From the NCBI RefSeq assembly GCF_009833495.1, contig NZ_WUWG01000006.1, positions 168,180 through 232,179 of the forward strand: 64,000 nucleotides of DNA. Reading direction: 5' to 3'. The notes beneath the pieces are model-generated. The model saw nothing but the letters and a program-made list of their open reading frames with translations. It did no database searches and had not been told where the DNA came from. Of this stretch, positions 9,167-16,875 are shown in pieces. The first letter of the stretch is position 1; every line of letters starts with the position of its first letter. Source of the DNA: Oceanomicrobium pacificus (GTDB lineage: Bacteria > Pseudomonadota > Alphaproteobacteria > Rhodobacterales > Rhodobacteraceae). The position numbers and the translations under genes were made by a program.

Positions 9167-9385
9167 ATGGCCAAGGAAGAGCTTCTTGAATTCCCGGGTG
9201 TCGTGACCGAGCTTCTGCCGAACGCGACGTTTCGGGTAGAGCTCGAGAACGGCCATACCATCATCGCCCACACCGCTGGCAAGATGCGCAAGAATCGCAT
9301 CCGCGTGCTGGCCGGCGACAAGGTGCAGGTCGAAATGACGCCCTATGATCTGACCAAGGGCCGGATCAACTATCGCTTCAAGTAA
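9167..9385 (+). CDS. infA: Translation initiation factor IF-1
   Basis: Binds the ribosomal A site on the 30S subunit and helps IF-2 and IF-3 in start-site selection. The 72-residue protein is one S1/OB-fold domain starting [15 protein letters not shown] and keeping the hallmark [19 protein letters not shown] and C-terminal [18 protein letters not shown] precedes the ATG. Its stop is separated by a single base from the maf start, so the two are almost certainly co-translated. Confidence 0.97.
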   Translation: MAKEELLEFPGVVTELLPNATFRVELENGHTIIAHTAGKMRKNRIRVLAGDKVQVEMTPYDLTKGRINYRFK

Positions 9386-9386
9386 G

Positions 9387-9971
9387 ATGCGTCTGATCCT
9401 CGGATCGGGCAGCCCGCGCCGGCGCGAACTGCTGGCGCGGATCGGTGTCGTGCCGGATGCGATCCAGCCCCCCGACATAGACGAGACCCCGATGGCGGGC
9501 GAGGATCCGCGCCGCTATGCGCAGCGCCTCTCGGTCGAGAAGGCGCGGGCGGTTGCGGCGGATGCAGACACGCTCATTCTGTCGGCCGACACGGTCGTGG
9601 CCGCGGGCCGCCGGATCCTCGGCAAGCCTGCGGATGCGGCCGAGGCGGCTGAATTCCTGATGCTGCTCGGCGGTCGTCGCCATCGTGTGATTACCGGCGT
9701 CGCGCTGCGCCGGGGTGACCGGATCTGGCAGCGGGACGTTGTGACCGCTGTGAAGCTGAAACGCCTGTCGGACACGGAACTGTCGGCCTATCTGCGCTCG
9801 GGCGAATGGCAGGGCAAGGCAGGCGGCTATGCGATCCAGGGCATCGGCTCGGCCTTCGTGCCGTGGATTTCGGGCAGCTATACAAATGTGGTCGGCCTGC
9901 CCCTGACCGAGACCGCCGCGCTCCTGACAGGTGCCGGATATCCCGTCCCTTACGAAGGAGAGGCCGCGTGA
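9387..9971 (+). CDS. maf: Maf family nucleotide pyrophosphatase
   Basis: Hydrolyses non-canonical or modified nucleoside triphosphates to monophosphates (house cleaning; linked to septum inhibition in Bacillus). The 194-residue protein begins with the Maf signature [13 protein letters not shown], has the acidic motif ILSADTVV with catalytic Asp, GKPADAAEA, and the late [15 protein letters not shown] segment. Length is normal. Its last bases overlap the GTG start of the RNase E/G gene (GTGA). A subfamily (dTTP/UTP versus m7GTP) cannot be assigned safely. Confidence 0.93.
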   Translation: MRLILGSGSPRRRELLARIGVVPDAIQPPDIDETPMAGEDPRRYAQRLSVEKARAVAADADTLILSADTVVAAGRRILGKPADAAEAAEFLMLLGGRRHRVITGVALRRGDRIWQRDVVTAVKLKRLSDTELSAYLRSGEWQGKAGGYAIQGIGSAFVPWISGSYTNVVGLPLTETAALLTGAGYPVPYEGEAA

Positions 9972-11026
9972 AGGGCTGTACCATCGCGATCGAGGAGGTG
10001 GATGGCGTCAGCCTTGCCGCGCGGATGATCGACGGGCGTCTGGACGACCTCTATATCGACGCGCCGGACGATGGCCGTCCGCAACCGGGCGCGATCTACC
10101 GCGCGAAAATGCTGCGCCCGATCAAGGGGCTGCACGGGGCAACAGTCGATCTCGGTGACGGGCAGACCGGTTTTCTGCGCGAGGCACGCGGTCTGGCGCC
10201 GGGCGACAGTTTCCTGGTGCAGATCAATAGCCATTCCGAGGATGGCAAGGCGCCGCCGGTCACCCGTCGGCTGCTCTTCAAGAGCCGCCATGTCATCGTC
10301 ACACCCGATGCGCCGGGGATCAACATCGCGCGGCGTATCCGCGACGATGACCGCCGCGATACGCTTCTGGAACTGGTGCATGACGTGCTGGGGGATGCCG
10401 GATTGCCCGACGGGGCCGGCGTGATCCTGCGTTCGGTCTGCGATGCGGCCCCCGAGGACCAGATTGCCGAGGATCTGGCCGACACGGCGGCGCTGGCCGC
10501 AAATGTTCTGGCCGATGCAGAGGGCGATGCGCCAGAATTGCTGGTGGCCGCGCCGGAGGCCGAGTTGCGCGCCTGGCAGGATTGGGTCGATCCCGCGCCG
10601 GACAGCGTGGAGCGCGACGATGCCCCCTTCGAGCGGCTCGGTATCTGGGACGCGCTGGCGGCCCTACAGTCGCCGCGTGCGGACCTTCCCGGGCAGGGAT
10701 GGATGGCGGTCGAGCCGACCTCCGCGCTTGTGGCAGTCGATGTGAACAGCGGCGGCGATTTTTCCCCCGCCGCAACGCTGAAAGCCAACCTTGCCGCCGC
10801 CGCCGAACTGCCGCGCCAGCTGCGCCTGCGCGGGCTCGGCGGGCAGGTGGTCGTCGATTTCGCGCCGCTTGGCAAGAAGGACCGAAAGCAGGTGGAGCAG
10901 GCGCTCCGCCGGGCGCTCAAATCCGATCCGGTGGAGACGAGCCTCATCGGCTGGACGCCGATGGGCCACCTGGAACTGCAGCGCAAGCGCGAGCGCCAGC
11001 CCCTGTCGGAGCTTTGGCCGAGATGA
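9968..11026 (+). CDS. Ribonuclease E/G, short form
   Basis: Endoribonuclease of the RNase E/G family, here a short 352-residue version as found between maf and yacG in Rhodobacterales. It keeps the catalytic core: an S1-like N-terminal part ([27 protein letters not shown]) and the metal-binding DVNSGGDF and VVVDFAPL motifs corresponding to the two catalytic aspartates, followed by [12 protein letters not shown]. The CPxC zinc-link motif and the long unstructured scaffold of full RNase E are absent. The GTG at 9968 is chosen because it overlaps the maf stop and precedes the conserved start of the domain. Overlaps yacG by 4 bp. Confidence 0.88.
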   Translation: MKGCTIAIEEVDGVSLAARMIDGRLDDLYIDAPDDGRPQPGAIYRAKMLRPIKGLHGATVDLGDGQTGFLREARGLAPGDSFLVQINSHSEDGKAPPVTRRLLFKSRHVIVTPDAPGINIARRIRDDDRRDTLLELVHDVLGDAGLPDGAGVILRSVCDAAPEDQIAEDLADTAALAANVLADAEGDAPELLVAAPEAELRAWQDWVDPAPDSVERDDAPFERLGIWDALAALQSPRADLPGQGWMAVEPTSALVAVDVNSGGDFSPAATLKANLAAAAELPRQLRLRGLGGQVVVDFAPLGKKDRKQVEQALRRALKSDPVETSLIGWTPMGHLELQRKRERQPLSELWPR

Positions 11027-11205
11027 GCTGCCCGATCTGCAAGAACGACAGCGCCGCGCGCTACCGGCCCTTCTGCTCCAAACGTTGCGCGGACATCGAT
11101 CTGGGGCGCTGGATGCGGGGCTCCTACGCGATTCCGGCCGACGAGCCGCCGGCCGATGCTGACGCGCAGGAGGCGGATATCCGCCCGCGCGAAACCCGCC
11201 ATTGA
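11023..11205 (+). CDS. yacG: DNA gyrase inhibitor YacG (zinc ribbon)
   Basis: A 60-residue zinc-binding protein of the YacG family, which in E. coli binds GyrB and inhibits gyrase. The four ligands are visible as CPIC near the start and CSKRC (C-x3-C) at about residues 19-23, followed by the conserved ADIDLGRWMRGSYAIP. Starts with ATGA overlapping the RNase E/G stop. Last protein gene of the housekeeping row before tRNA-Phe. Confidence 0.93.
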   Translation: MSCPICKNDSAARYRPFCSKRCADIDLGRWMRGSYAIPADEPPADADAQEADIRPRETRH

Positions 11206-11317
11206 ACGGCTGGCAGGCGACCGGCAGGGACCCGCGAAAAAACGCCCGAATGGGTCTGGACACGCCCCTGCAACTGCCCTAAAACCGCCGCACCCAGAGG
11301 CACAGAGCCTCTCCCGT

Positions 11318-11392
11318 GCCCGGGTAGCTCAGGGGTAGAGCAGCGGATTGAAAATCCGCGTGTCGGTGGTTCAAATCCGCCCCCGGGCACCA
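11318..11392 (+). tRNA. tRNA-Phe (GAA), island integration site
   Basis: A complete 75-nt tRNA: acceptor GCCCGGG paired with CCCGGGC, discriminator A, encoded CCA, D-arm GCTCAGGGGTAGAGC, anticodon stem GCGGA/TCCGC around TTGAAAA (anticodon GAA), and T-arm with GGTTCAAATCC. Its last 16 bases recur at 24840-24855 with one mismatch, so this tRNA is the attachment site of the island that follows; the gene itself is intact. Confidence 0.96.
11377..11392 (+). repeat. attL core in tRNA-Phe 3' end
   Basis: CCGCCCCCGGGCACCA, the T-arm edge and acceptor 3' strand of tRNA-Phe. The copy at 24840-24855 reads CCGCTCCCGGGCACCA. The last 11 bases are identical. Confidence 0.85.
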
Positions 11393-11417
11393 AATCACCT
11401 CCTAGTGTGAATGATAT

Positions 11418-11480
11418 CAATGGGTTACGAGGAAAAATCGTCCCACCGTTTGTGCTCCTGGGCAAAAGTGGGACTTTTTT
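11418..11480. repeat. Left-end inverted/direct repeats, candidate integrase arm sites
   Basis: Within 90 bp of attL lie CAATGGGTTACGAGG (11418-11432), GTCCCAC (11440-11446) and AAAAGTGGGACTTTTTT (11464-11480). The same elements recur near attR (24743-24818) partly in inverted orientation. The GTCCCAC/GTGGGAC pair with the trailing T-run could also act as a terminator downstream of tRNA-Phe; both readings are inference. Confidence 0.5.
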
Positions 11481-11531
11481 GTTCATGAGACGTTCGCGTT
11501 CCGGCGCGCGAAATCGTACCCTCGGCGGCAG

Positions 11532-12110
11532 TCAGTCTGTGATGTGTGTCGGCCAAAGTGTTTCGATGTGACGATACACATCAACCAGAATGAACTTTTG
11601 ACGACCGATGCCGTCCTTCAGCTCCTTGGGAAACCGAGCCATCTCTTCGTAGCTTGGAAGCACAACGAACTGCACTTGATCGAGTTGAAACAAGAAATCG
11701 TGTGGTACGCGCCACTCCCGCTCGTGCGCGTCGTCGATGGTCTTGCCGGACAGCGGGCTGGAGAACTTGGTGCCCTTCGGCCTATAAGCTGGCCAGAACG
11801 GAGTGACGAAAGTCTTCACATGTTCATCCCAGTTCTGCTTTTCCCAATGATCAGCGCGTACATAGTATGCAGGGCCACCACCTGCGGCGAACACATGAGG
11901 TTTTGTGAAGCCGACACCGTAAGGGGAATAATTTCCAACGTGTCTTAGCAGACTTGACCAAGGGCACTCGGTGAAACAGACAGCAGGGTTCTTTGTCCAA
12001 GGAATGCTTGATGCGATGAGCTTTGTATCGGTTAGGATTGAAACCAACTTGTCGAATGGCGCTTCGCCCTCACCTTTGGTGAAATGCGCTACAAAGTTTG
12101 AAACACTCAT
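11532..12110 (-). CDS. Hypothetical protein, HFTK-type (possibly AbiGi-like)
   Basis: A 192-residue soluble protein. It starts VSNFVAHFTKGEGEAPF, then has a CFTECPWSSL segment, a glycine-rich YGVGFTKPHVFAAGGGPAYYV segment and HEREWRVP before a hydrophobic beta-strand pair. The HFTK / FTE / YG-GF pattern resembles a family I recall as annotated abortive-infection AbiGi or DUF2971-like, but I cannot confirm this by search. It is on the minus strand at the left edge of the island with a weak ribosome-binding site, and base composition is lower in GC than the core genes. It may be a defence accessory; function unassigned. Confidence 0.6.
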   Translation of the reverse strand: MSVSNFVAHFTKGEGEAPFDKLVSILTDTKLIASSIPWTKNPAVCFTECPWSSLLRHVGNYSPYGVGFTKPHVFAAGGGPAYYVRADHWEKQNWDEHVKTFVTPFWPAYRPKGTKFSSPLSGKTIDDAHEREWRVPHDFLFQLDQVQFVVLPSYEEMARFPKELKDGIGRQKFILVDVYRHIETLWPTHITD

Positions 12111-12173
12111 TTTGAATGCCTATCGTTGATGACGATTTGGGAGTTGCGCGCCCGGGAAGTTGTATAAATGCGC

Positions 12174-12719
12174 CTATCCAAGCGTCGCTCTTACATCTGT
12201 CATCGGGATGTACACGCGCTTGGGATTATCCGGATCGCCTAGTGGCTGAAATCCGAGGTCTTCATAAAAGCGCCAACGGCGGTCGAAGTGTTCGTCTTCG
12301 AGCACATCAAGAACGATGGCGGCGGCACCCATCTGATCCGCGATGCCGATACACCGTTTCATTGCATCGATGACGAGGGCGGTCCCGAGGCCCATTCCTT
12401 GTATATCCTGCCTGACCGCGACGGCGCGAATATAGATGACCGGAACGTCGGGCACCCGCGCGCGTTGCCACGCTTTCGGGCCGAATTCGGATCGGACCGC
12501 GAGGGCTCCCAGCGTGTAGAAGCCAAGCACGGCGGGATCGTCTTCTGCGGTAGCGATCCAGGCCGCGACCATACCGGTCTTGATCTGGTCTGACAGGGAG
12601 GACTTCAGGAAGTTGTCGATAGGTGCGAAGCCACAGGAAAAGGCGCTGCGGTCATGCAGCGCCTTGTCGAATATCGCGATGGTCAGTGCGGGCCGGTCCG
12701 CCGGAGTATCAGCCGGCAT
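12174..12719 (-). CDS. GNAT-type toxin acetyltransferase (TacT-like)
   Basis: A 181-residue GCN5-type acetyltransferase of the class paired with DUF1778 antitoxins, which acetylate aminoacyl-tRNA and stop translation. Visible: the family start RSAFSCGFAPIDNFLKSS, GFYTLGALAV, IRAVAVRQDIQGMGLGTAL (acetyl-CoA binding Q/RxxGxG/A), and RRWRFYEDLGFQPL near the C-terminus with the conserved Tyr. It overlaps the upstream antitoxin gene by 11 bp, the usual TA arrangement. Located between the HFTK-type gene and the integrase, it probably stabilises the island. tRNA target not predictable. Confidence 0.87.
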   Translation of the reverse strand: MPADTPADRPALTIAIFDKALHDRSAFSCGFAPIDNFLKSSLSDQIKTGMVAAWIATAEDDPAVLGFYTLGALAVRSEFGPKAWQRARVPDVPVIYIRAVAVRQDIQGMGLGTALVIDAMKRCIGIADQMGAAAIVLDVLEDEHFDRRWRFYEDLGFQPLGDPDNPKRVYIPMTDVRATLG

Positions 12720-13017
12720 CCTTCAGAAGGCCTTTCGACGCATTTGCCGCGCGGGCCAGTCCGGGCACGACCTTCCCCGGGGCCTCGACGGCGGCCTTGA
12801 ACGCGTCGAACGCCTCGACCGGCAGAATGGAGAGAGACACGCGCTGCTCCACCTCCTGCGCGCGCAGAAGAGCGGCCTGACGGATGAAGTCGGCCTCCTG
12901 CAACCCGGTCGCTGCCGCAGCCGCGCGAATGCGTTCTTCATCCGTGCGATGCATACGCAATTCCTTGCGCGCTTCCATCTTGCCCGGGGTTGGCGTGGCT
13001 GAAGTGATGGCGAACAT
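12709..13017 (-). CDS. DUF1778 (ribbon-helix-helix) antitoxin
   Basis: A 102-residue antitoxin that should bind DNA through an N-terminal ribbon-helix-helix and neutralise the GNAT toxin with its C-terminus. The DUF1778 pattern is visible as RKELRMHRTDEERIRAAA, then LQEADFIRQAALLRAQEV, and a short VEAFDAF toxin-binding tail. An AAAGGAG sequence lies about 8 nt before ATG 13017; a later in-frame ATG at 12979 lacks one. First gene of the TA operon; autoregulation through the palindrome at 13040-13064 is likely. Confidence 0.87.
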   Translation of the reverse strand: MFAITSATPTPGKMEARKELRMHRTDEERIRAAAAATGLQEADFIRQAALLRAQEVEQRVSLSILPVEAFDAFKAAVEAPGKVVPGLARAANASKGLLKDAG

Positions 13018-13039
13018 GGTGGGTCTCCTTTGAGGGCCT

Positions 13040-13068
13040 CATGTACGGTATAACGCCGTACATGTCAA
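13040..13068 (-). promoter_or_regulatory. TA promoter with perfect palindromic operator
   Basis: CATGTACGG (13040-13048) and CCGTACATG (13056-13064) form a perfect 9-bp inverted repeat with a 7-bp spacer. Read on the minus strand, a -35 TTGACA (13063-13068) and a -10-like TACATG (13040-13045) are 17 bp apart, so the palindrome covers the promoter. It sits 23 bp before the antitoxin start, as expected for RHH autorepression. The promoter overlaps the last codons of the integrase gene. Confidence 0.7.
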
Positions 13069-14177
13069 GAATTTCTGTTTCGACCGTCCCCTCTTCCCGG
13101 CCCGCCCCCTTCCCGAGACAACAGCTTCATCCCCGACGCCGCCAGCACCTTCTGGCGCGCGGCGCGGGTGTAGCGCGAGGCTTCCTTCATGGTCGTCCAG
13201 CCGAAGATCGCCATCAGCTGCCGCTCGGTTGCGCCGTTCTCGGCCGCCAGCGCCGCGCCCGCCTTGCGCAGCCCGTGGGCGGAGCAATGCTTCAGCCCGG
13301 CGTCGTCGCATTGCTTGCGGAACCAGTTGCCGAAGCCGTTCGAGGTGAAGGGCTTGCCGAAGGCCGTGACGAGGAAGGCGAGGTTGCCGGTGGACGTGGC
13401 GTCGAGAACCGCCTTCAACTCGGGCAGGACCGGGATGGAAAGGGTCACGGGCTTGCGATCCCGGTTCTTGGCCTGGGTCAGGGTGATCCAGCCGTCCTTG
13501 ATGTGCTGAGGCCCCAGCCGGACGATGTCCGACCGTCGCTGTCCGGTGTAGAGCATGAGCGCAAGCGCCAGCCGCGGCTTGCTGCCGATCGGGTGATGGT
13601 CCTCGAACTGGCGGACCTCCTCCATCGTCCAGGAATGGAAGCCGTCCCCCTTGGCCTTGAGGTAGGGCACGTCGCGGGCAGGGTTCCGCAGCGCCAGCTC
13701 GTACTCGACCGCGAAGGCATAGACCTGCCGCAGCGCCTTGACGAAGCCGTTGGCCGCCTCGGGCCGGTCGGCCATCTCGTCGCGCATGCGGCGGACATGG
13801 CGGGGCTCCATCAGCGCGTAGGGCTTTGATCCGTTCTTATCGCAGATCCGGTCGAGGATGCCGCGCCGGACATACTTGGTGCGGCCACTCAGCCGCTGGT
13901 ACTCGGCCGAGACGTAGTATCGCTCGCAGAGCCACTTGAAGCTGCCCTTCGATCCGCGCCGCTCGAGCGGTCCGGCCGGCGCGCGCGGTGTCGCGCCCAT
14001 CATGGCGACGCGGTATTCGGCGAGGAACTCCTCCGTGCCCGGCTGGCTGCGCAGCCGCACCTTCAGATGCCCGGGCCGCCGCAGGTAGACGCGCACGTTC
14101 CCGTGCCGGTCGGTGTCCTCGATAACGTGCTTCAGGCGGATGCTGCCCGAGCCGTCTCTCATCCTGAATATGGGCAT
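13065..14177 (-). CDS. Tyrosine site-specific integrase
   Basis: Catalyses integration and excision of the island. The 370-residue protein has an N-terminal arm-binding-like region, a SAM-like core-binding domain (about 75-165) and a C-terminal catalytic domain with the tetrad: Arg in LYTGQRRSDIVR (about 214-215), HGLRK (His301, Arg304), GW (326-327) in place of the second His, and the nucleophile Tyr336 in EASRYTRAAR. Length is normal for integrases of rhodobacterial islands. It starts 25 bp after an HTH/excisionase-like gene on the same strand. Unusually it is about 1.7 kb from attL, with the TA genes and the HFTK gene between. Confidence 0.93.
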   Translation of the reverse strand: MPIFRMRDGSGSIRLKHVIEDTDRHGNVRVYLRRPGHLKVRLRSQPGTEEFLAEYRVAMMGATPRAPAGPLERRGSKGSFKWLCERYYVSAEYQRLSGRTKYVRRGILDRICDKNGSKPYALMEPRHVRRMRDEMADRPEAANGFVKALRQVYAFAVEYELALRNPARDVPYLKAKGDGFHSWTMEEVRQFEDHHPIGSKPRLALALMLYTGQRRSDIVRLGPQHIKDGWITLTQAKNRDRKPVTLSIPVLPELKAVLDATSTGNLAFLVTAFGKPFTSNGFGNWFRKQCDDAGLKHCSAHGLRKAGAALAAENGATERQLMAIFGWTTMKEASRYTRAARQKVLAASGMKLLSREGGGPGRGDGRNRNS

Positions 14178-14202
14178 GGCGCGCGCTGCCTTTCGTCAGC
14201 CG

Positions 14203-14442
14203 TCAGTCGTCCCAGGGATTGTGGTCGGAGTGATCCCCATCAGGGATCAGCTCGAACGCCCGGTCAAGTTTTTTCCGGTCCCAGACCGTGCGGGCATTTA
14301 TCCGCTTGGGCGGCGGCATGCGCCGGTCGCGAACCAGGTGATCGAAGAGCGTGGGCGACACCCCGATATAGGCCGCGGCCTCGGTTCGCGAGAGACCGCG
14401 GGGTGCGAGGGTGGGCGGCAGAATGGCGGGGCGCTTGGGCAT
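14203..14442 (-). CDS. AlpA/excisionase-like HTH protein
   Basis: A 79-residue protein with a winged helix-turn-helix of the MerR/AlpA type: GLSRTEAAAYIGVSPTLFDHL is the DNA-binding core, followed by RDRRMPPPKRINARTVWDRKKLDRAF, the typical wing and end of excisionase-like proteins. The ATG at 14442 gives the expected short length; the frame is open upstream but that part is low-complexity Pro/Arg sequence. It lies just before the integrase in the same direction and is probably the recombination directionality factor or a regulator of integrase expression. Confidence 0.75.
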   Translation of the reverse strand: MPKRPAILPPTLAPRGLSRTEAAAYIGVSPTLFDHLVRDRRMPPPKRINARTVWDRKKLDRAFELIPDGDHSDHNPWDD

Positions 14443-15369
14443 GGGGCGATAGGTTCGGGTTTCGGGTGCTCCAAGGATGCCGGAAAGGGAGAGAGGAGCG
14501 AAGCCGAGAACAGGCGGGGTAGGCCTGTGTCGGGGAATGACAGGCGGGCTGCGGGTATGGAGAAGTGGGGCGCTTTCTCGGATATGGTGGCGTAGTCGTA
14601 GGGCTTCGCGAAAAAGGCTCGATGCCGCATGCAAAATCGTGCGAGATCAGATGACTGGCGAGACTCCTGCCGCAAAGCCTGAAAAAGTGCGGCGCATTTT
14701 CCCATTCGACATCAACAGCCTGCAAGAATCTGCGGCAAGCCTTTTATCTTGCGCTCCCATTGTTGAGCGCGAGATGCCACCTCCCGATGCCCGGAGTTGT
14801 CGCCTCTTCTACGAAGCCGCTGTCAAGAGTGCGTTAGCGCAGTGTGCATACCAGTGGTCTGAAAACACTGCGAAATTGCAGGAAACCTGCACACGACCGA
14901 TCTGCATGCACGCGAAAACGCCAGTCACGTCAGTGGCTTGCGGCGTCCGTGGCAGACGCTTTTATCTTGCCCTTTTCTGTCGCTCTCCCCGGGCCGCGTT
15001 GGTCGATATTCCCTTTGGTGCGCCATGTCACGCTGCCACCCGCTGTACCATGATACACGTCCTGTAGTCGTACGGTCCGAGGAATAGCATTTCATGAGCA
15101 GCTTTGAAGCTGCAGTTCGACCCGCGATTAGCCAAATTTAGCGTCTCCGGTTGGCACAGATGCGATTTAAATGCGTCCGCGGGCGAGCGCCGGGTAGAAG
15201 CCCTTCTTGCAAACGGAGCGCTTCGGGTCTGCAAAGGTGCTGCAGCCTTGCTGCAAGTGCGCTGCAAGCGGGAAGCAAATTTGGCGAACCATGTCGGTCT
15301 GTCTCTCGCCAGACATGAACCGTTCAACAAGACCTTGCAAATGTTGGAAATCGTGCATTGATTCAACCT
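14443..15369. other. Gene-poor 0.9-kb stretch in front of the defence operon
   Basis: No convincing gene. A 196-codon plus-strand reading frame (14477-15067) lacks a ribosome-binding site and has unlikely composition. The stretch holds a 12-bp direct repeat CTTTTATCTTGC (14741-14752 and 14959-14970) and, near 15180-15350, many TGCAA/CTGCAAG words. It should contain the promoter of the GHKL-Z1 operon and of the minus-strand HTH/integrase genes. It could be a decayed gene, a regulatory RNA or simply a long leader. Confidence 0.4.
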
Positions 15370-16875
15370 ATGGGGACAGTAACGCGTAACAAGCTTGAAA
15401 CGAGGGAAGTCGATGCGACGCCATACGCGGCATCGCTGATCGAGGGTCATCGCGACTTCGGCTACAACCTCGAGACAGCTCTCGCAGACATCATCGACAA
15501 CGCCATCACCGCTGGCGCGCGGACGGTAGAGCTGATCGCCGACACCGTCGCGGACGAGCCGTGGATCGCGCTGGCGGATGACGGTTCGGGCATGACGGAG
15601 ACCGAACTTGTCGAAGCCATGCGTCTCGGTTCGAAAAATCCGACCGACGAGCGCGAGGCCGAAGACCTCGGTCGGTTCGGTCTCGGCCTTAAGAGTGCCA
15701 GCTTCTCGCAGTGTCGAGGTCTGACGGTTCTGACGCGGCAAGACGATCGAACATCTTGTGCTCGCTGGGACCTGGATCGCGTCGCTAAACGGAATGACTG
15801 GAGCCTCGAACTCATTGATAACCCCGAACTCGTGACGGGCCATGACCTCCTTCCAGAGACCGGAACGGTCGTTATTTGGGAGAAACTCGATCGATTGAGC
15901 GGCGGTTATGCACATGATCGTGCGAAGCGTGCCGAACACATGAACTCGGAGTTGTCCCACGCAGAACATCATCTGCGATTGGTGTTTCATCGCTTTCTGG
16001 AAGGCGCCAAGCCACGGCTGAAACTGTCACTCAACGGTCGCCCGCTGAAGCCCATCGATCCCATGGCAACGTCGCACGCCGCTACGCAAAAAGACCCGGA
16101 AGAGATACTTCGCCTGCGTCAGGGTGACGTTCTGATCAGGTGCCATACGCTGCCCCATCACAAGCGGATGAGCCGGGAAGAGTGGGAAGAAACTGGCGGG
16201 CCGGAGGGCCATCTGAAGTCCCAGGGCCTCTACGTCTATCGCGAGAAACGCCTCATCATCGCGGGCGGGTGGCTGGGTCTGGCGCGCCAAACCGAACTGA
16301 CGAAACTCTGCCGCATAGCAGTCGATATCCCGAACACGATGGACGCGGAGTGGAAGATCGACGTCAAGAAAGCCTCGGCCCAGCTTCCGCCGGTGGTGCG
16401 TGAGCGCTTGAAGAAAGTTGTCGAGCGGTTTGTCGGCACGTCCAAGCGCACATATCGAAGCCGGGGCCAGAAACTGGTCGATGAAACCCGGTTCCCGATC
16501 TGGAATAGGGTGCAGAAGGATGGTCAGATCGTCTTTCGTCCCAACCTCGAGCACCCGGTTTTCCGAACCTATGCCGAGCAGCTACCGGAAGACCTGCGAG
16601 AGGGTTTCGAGCGCTGCCTGCGCATTGTCGGTTCAGGTCTGCCGATCGAGACGCTGCACGCTGAACTTGTGGGGAATGCAGAAGCGGTCACGGCTGACGA
16701 GACATCAGCAAACGACCTCGAAGAGCTGGTCTACTCTCTCGCGGTGACCCTGATGGAAAACGGTGTGCCGTCCGACGCTTTGTCGGACACGCTGCAGAGC
16801 AACCCGTTCTTGCGTGTGCGGTGGGAAGCCGCCGCGCCGATTCTGGAAGATTTTTTGAGGACACGGATTTCATGA
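15370..16875 (+). CDS. MORC/MutL-like GHKL ATPase of defence cluster
   Basis: A 501-residue ATPase of the gyrase-Hsp90-histidine kinase-MutL fold. The Bergerat motifs are clear: N-box ALADIIDNAITAGA (about 37-50), G1 box ADDGSGM (69-75), and G2 box GRFGLGLKSASFS (101-113). An S5-like middle part follows (SQGLYVYREKRLIIAGGW, a MORC/MutL-type signature), with a C-terminal helical tail. Such proteins use ATP-driven dimer closure to grip DNA. The ATG at 15370 is preferred to the TTG 12 nt upstream; the ribosome-binding site is weak. First gene of the four-gene core; the stop overlaps the Z1 start (ATGA). Known context: prokaryotic MORC proteins in restriction-type clusters. Confidence 0.88.
   Translation: MGTVTRNKLETREVDATPYAASLIEGHRDFGYNLETALADIIDNAITAGARTVELIADTVADEPWIALADDGSGMTETELVEAMRLGSKNPTDEREAEDLGRFGLGLKSASFSQCRGLTVLTRQDDRTSCARWDLDRVAKRNDWSLELIDNPELVTGHDLLPETGTVVIWEKLDRLSGGYAHDRAKRAEHMNSELSHAEHHLRLVFHRFLEGAKPRLKLSLNGRPLKPIDPMATSHAATQKDPEEILRLRQGDVLIRCHTLPHHKRMSREEWEETGGPEGHLKSQGLYVYREKRLIIAGGWLGLARQTELTKLCRIAVDIPNTMDAEWKIDVKKASAQLPPVVRERLKKVVERFVGTSKRTYRSRGQKLVDETRFPIWNRVQKDGQIVFRPNLEHPVFRTYAEQLPEDLREGFERCLRIVGSGLPIETLHAELVGNAEAVTADETSANDLEELVYSLAVTLMENGVPSDALSDTLQSNPFLRVRWEAAAPILEDFLRTRIS

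Noticed and set aside
7889..9478. A 529-codon minus-strand open frame opposite hisD, UPF0262 and infA
   Set aside because: It crosses four well-supported genes on the other strand; GC-driven shadow.
11440..11480. Simple terminator after tRNA-Phe as sole explanation of GTCCCAC...GTGGGAC
   Set aside because: Possible, but the same words recur at the other island end, so an attachment-related role explains more; kept as an alternative only.
14477..15067. A 196-codon plus-strand frame before the defence operon
   Set aside because: No ribosome-binding site, Arg/Cys-rich composition and no recognisable domain; treated as non-coding.
15028..15990. A minus-strand frame overlapping the start of the GHKL gene
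   Set aside because: It covers the Bergerat N, G1 and G2 boxes on the other strand, so it is a shadow.
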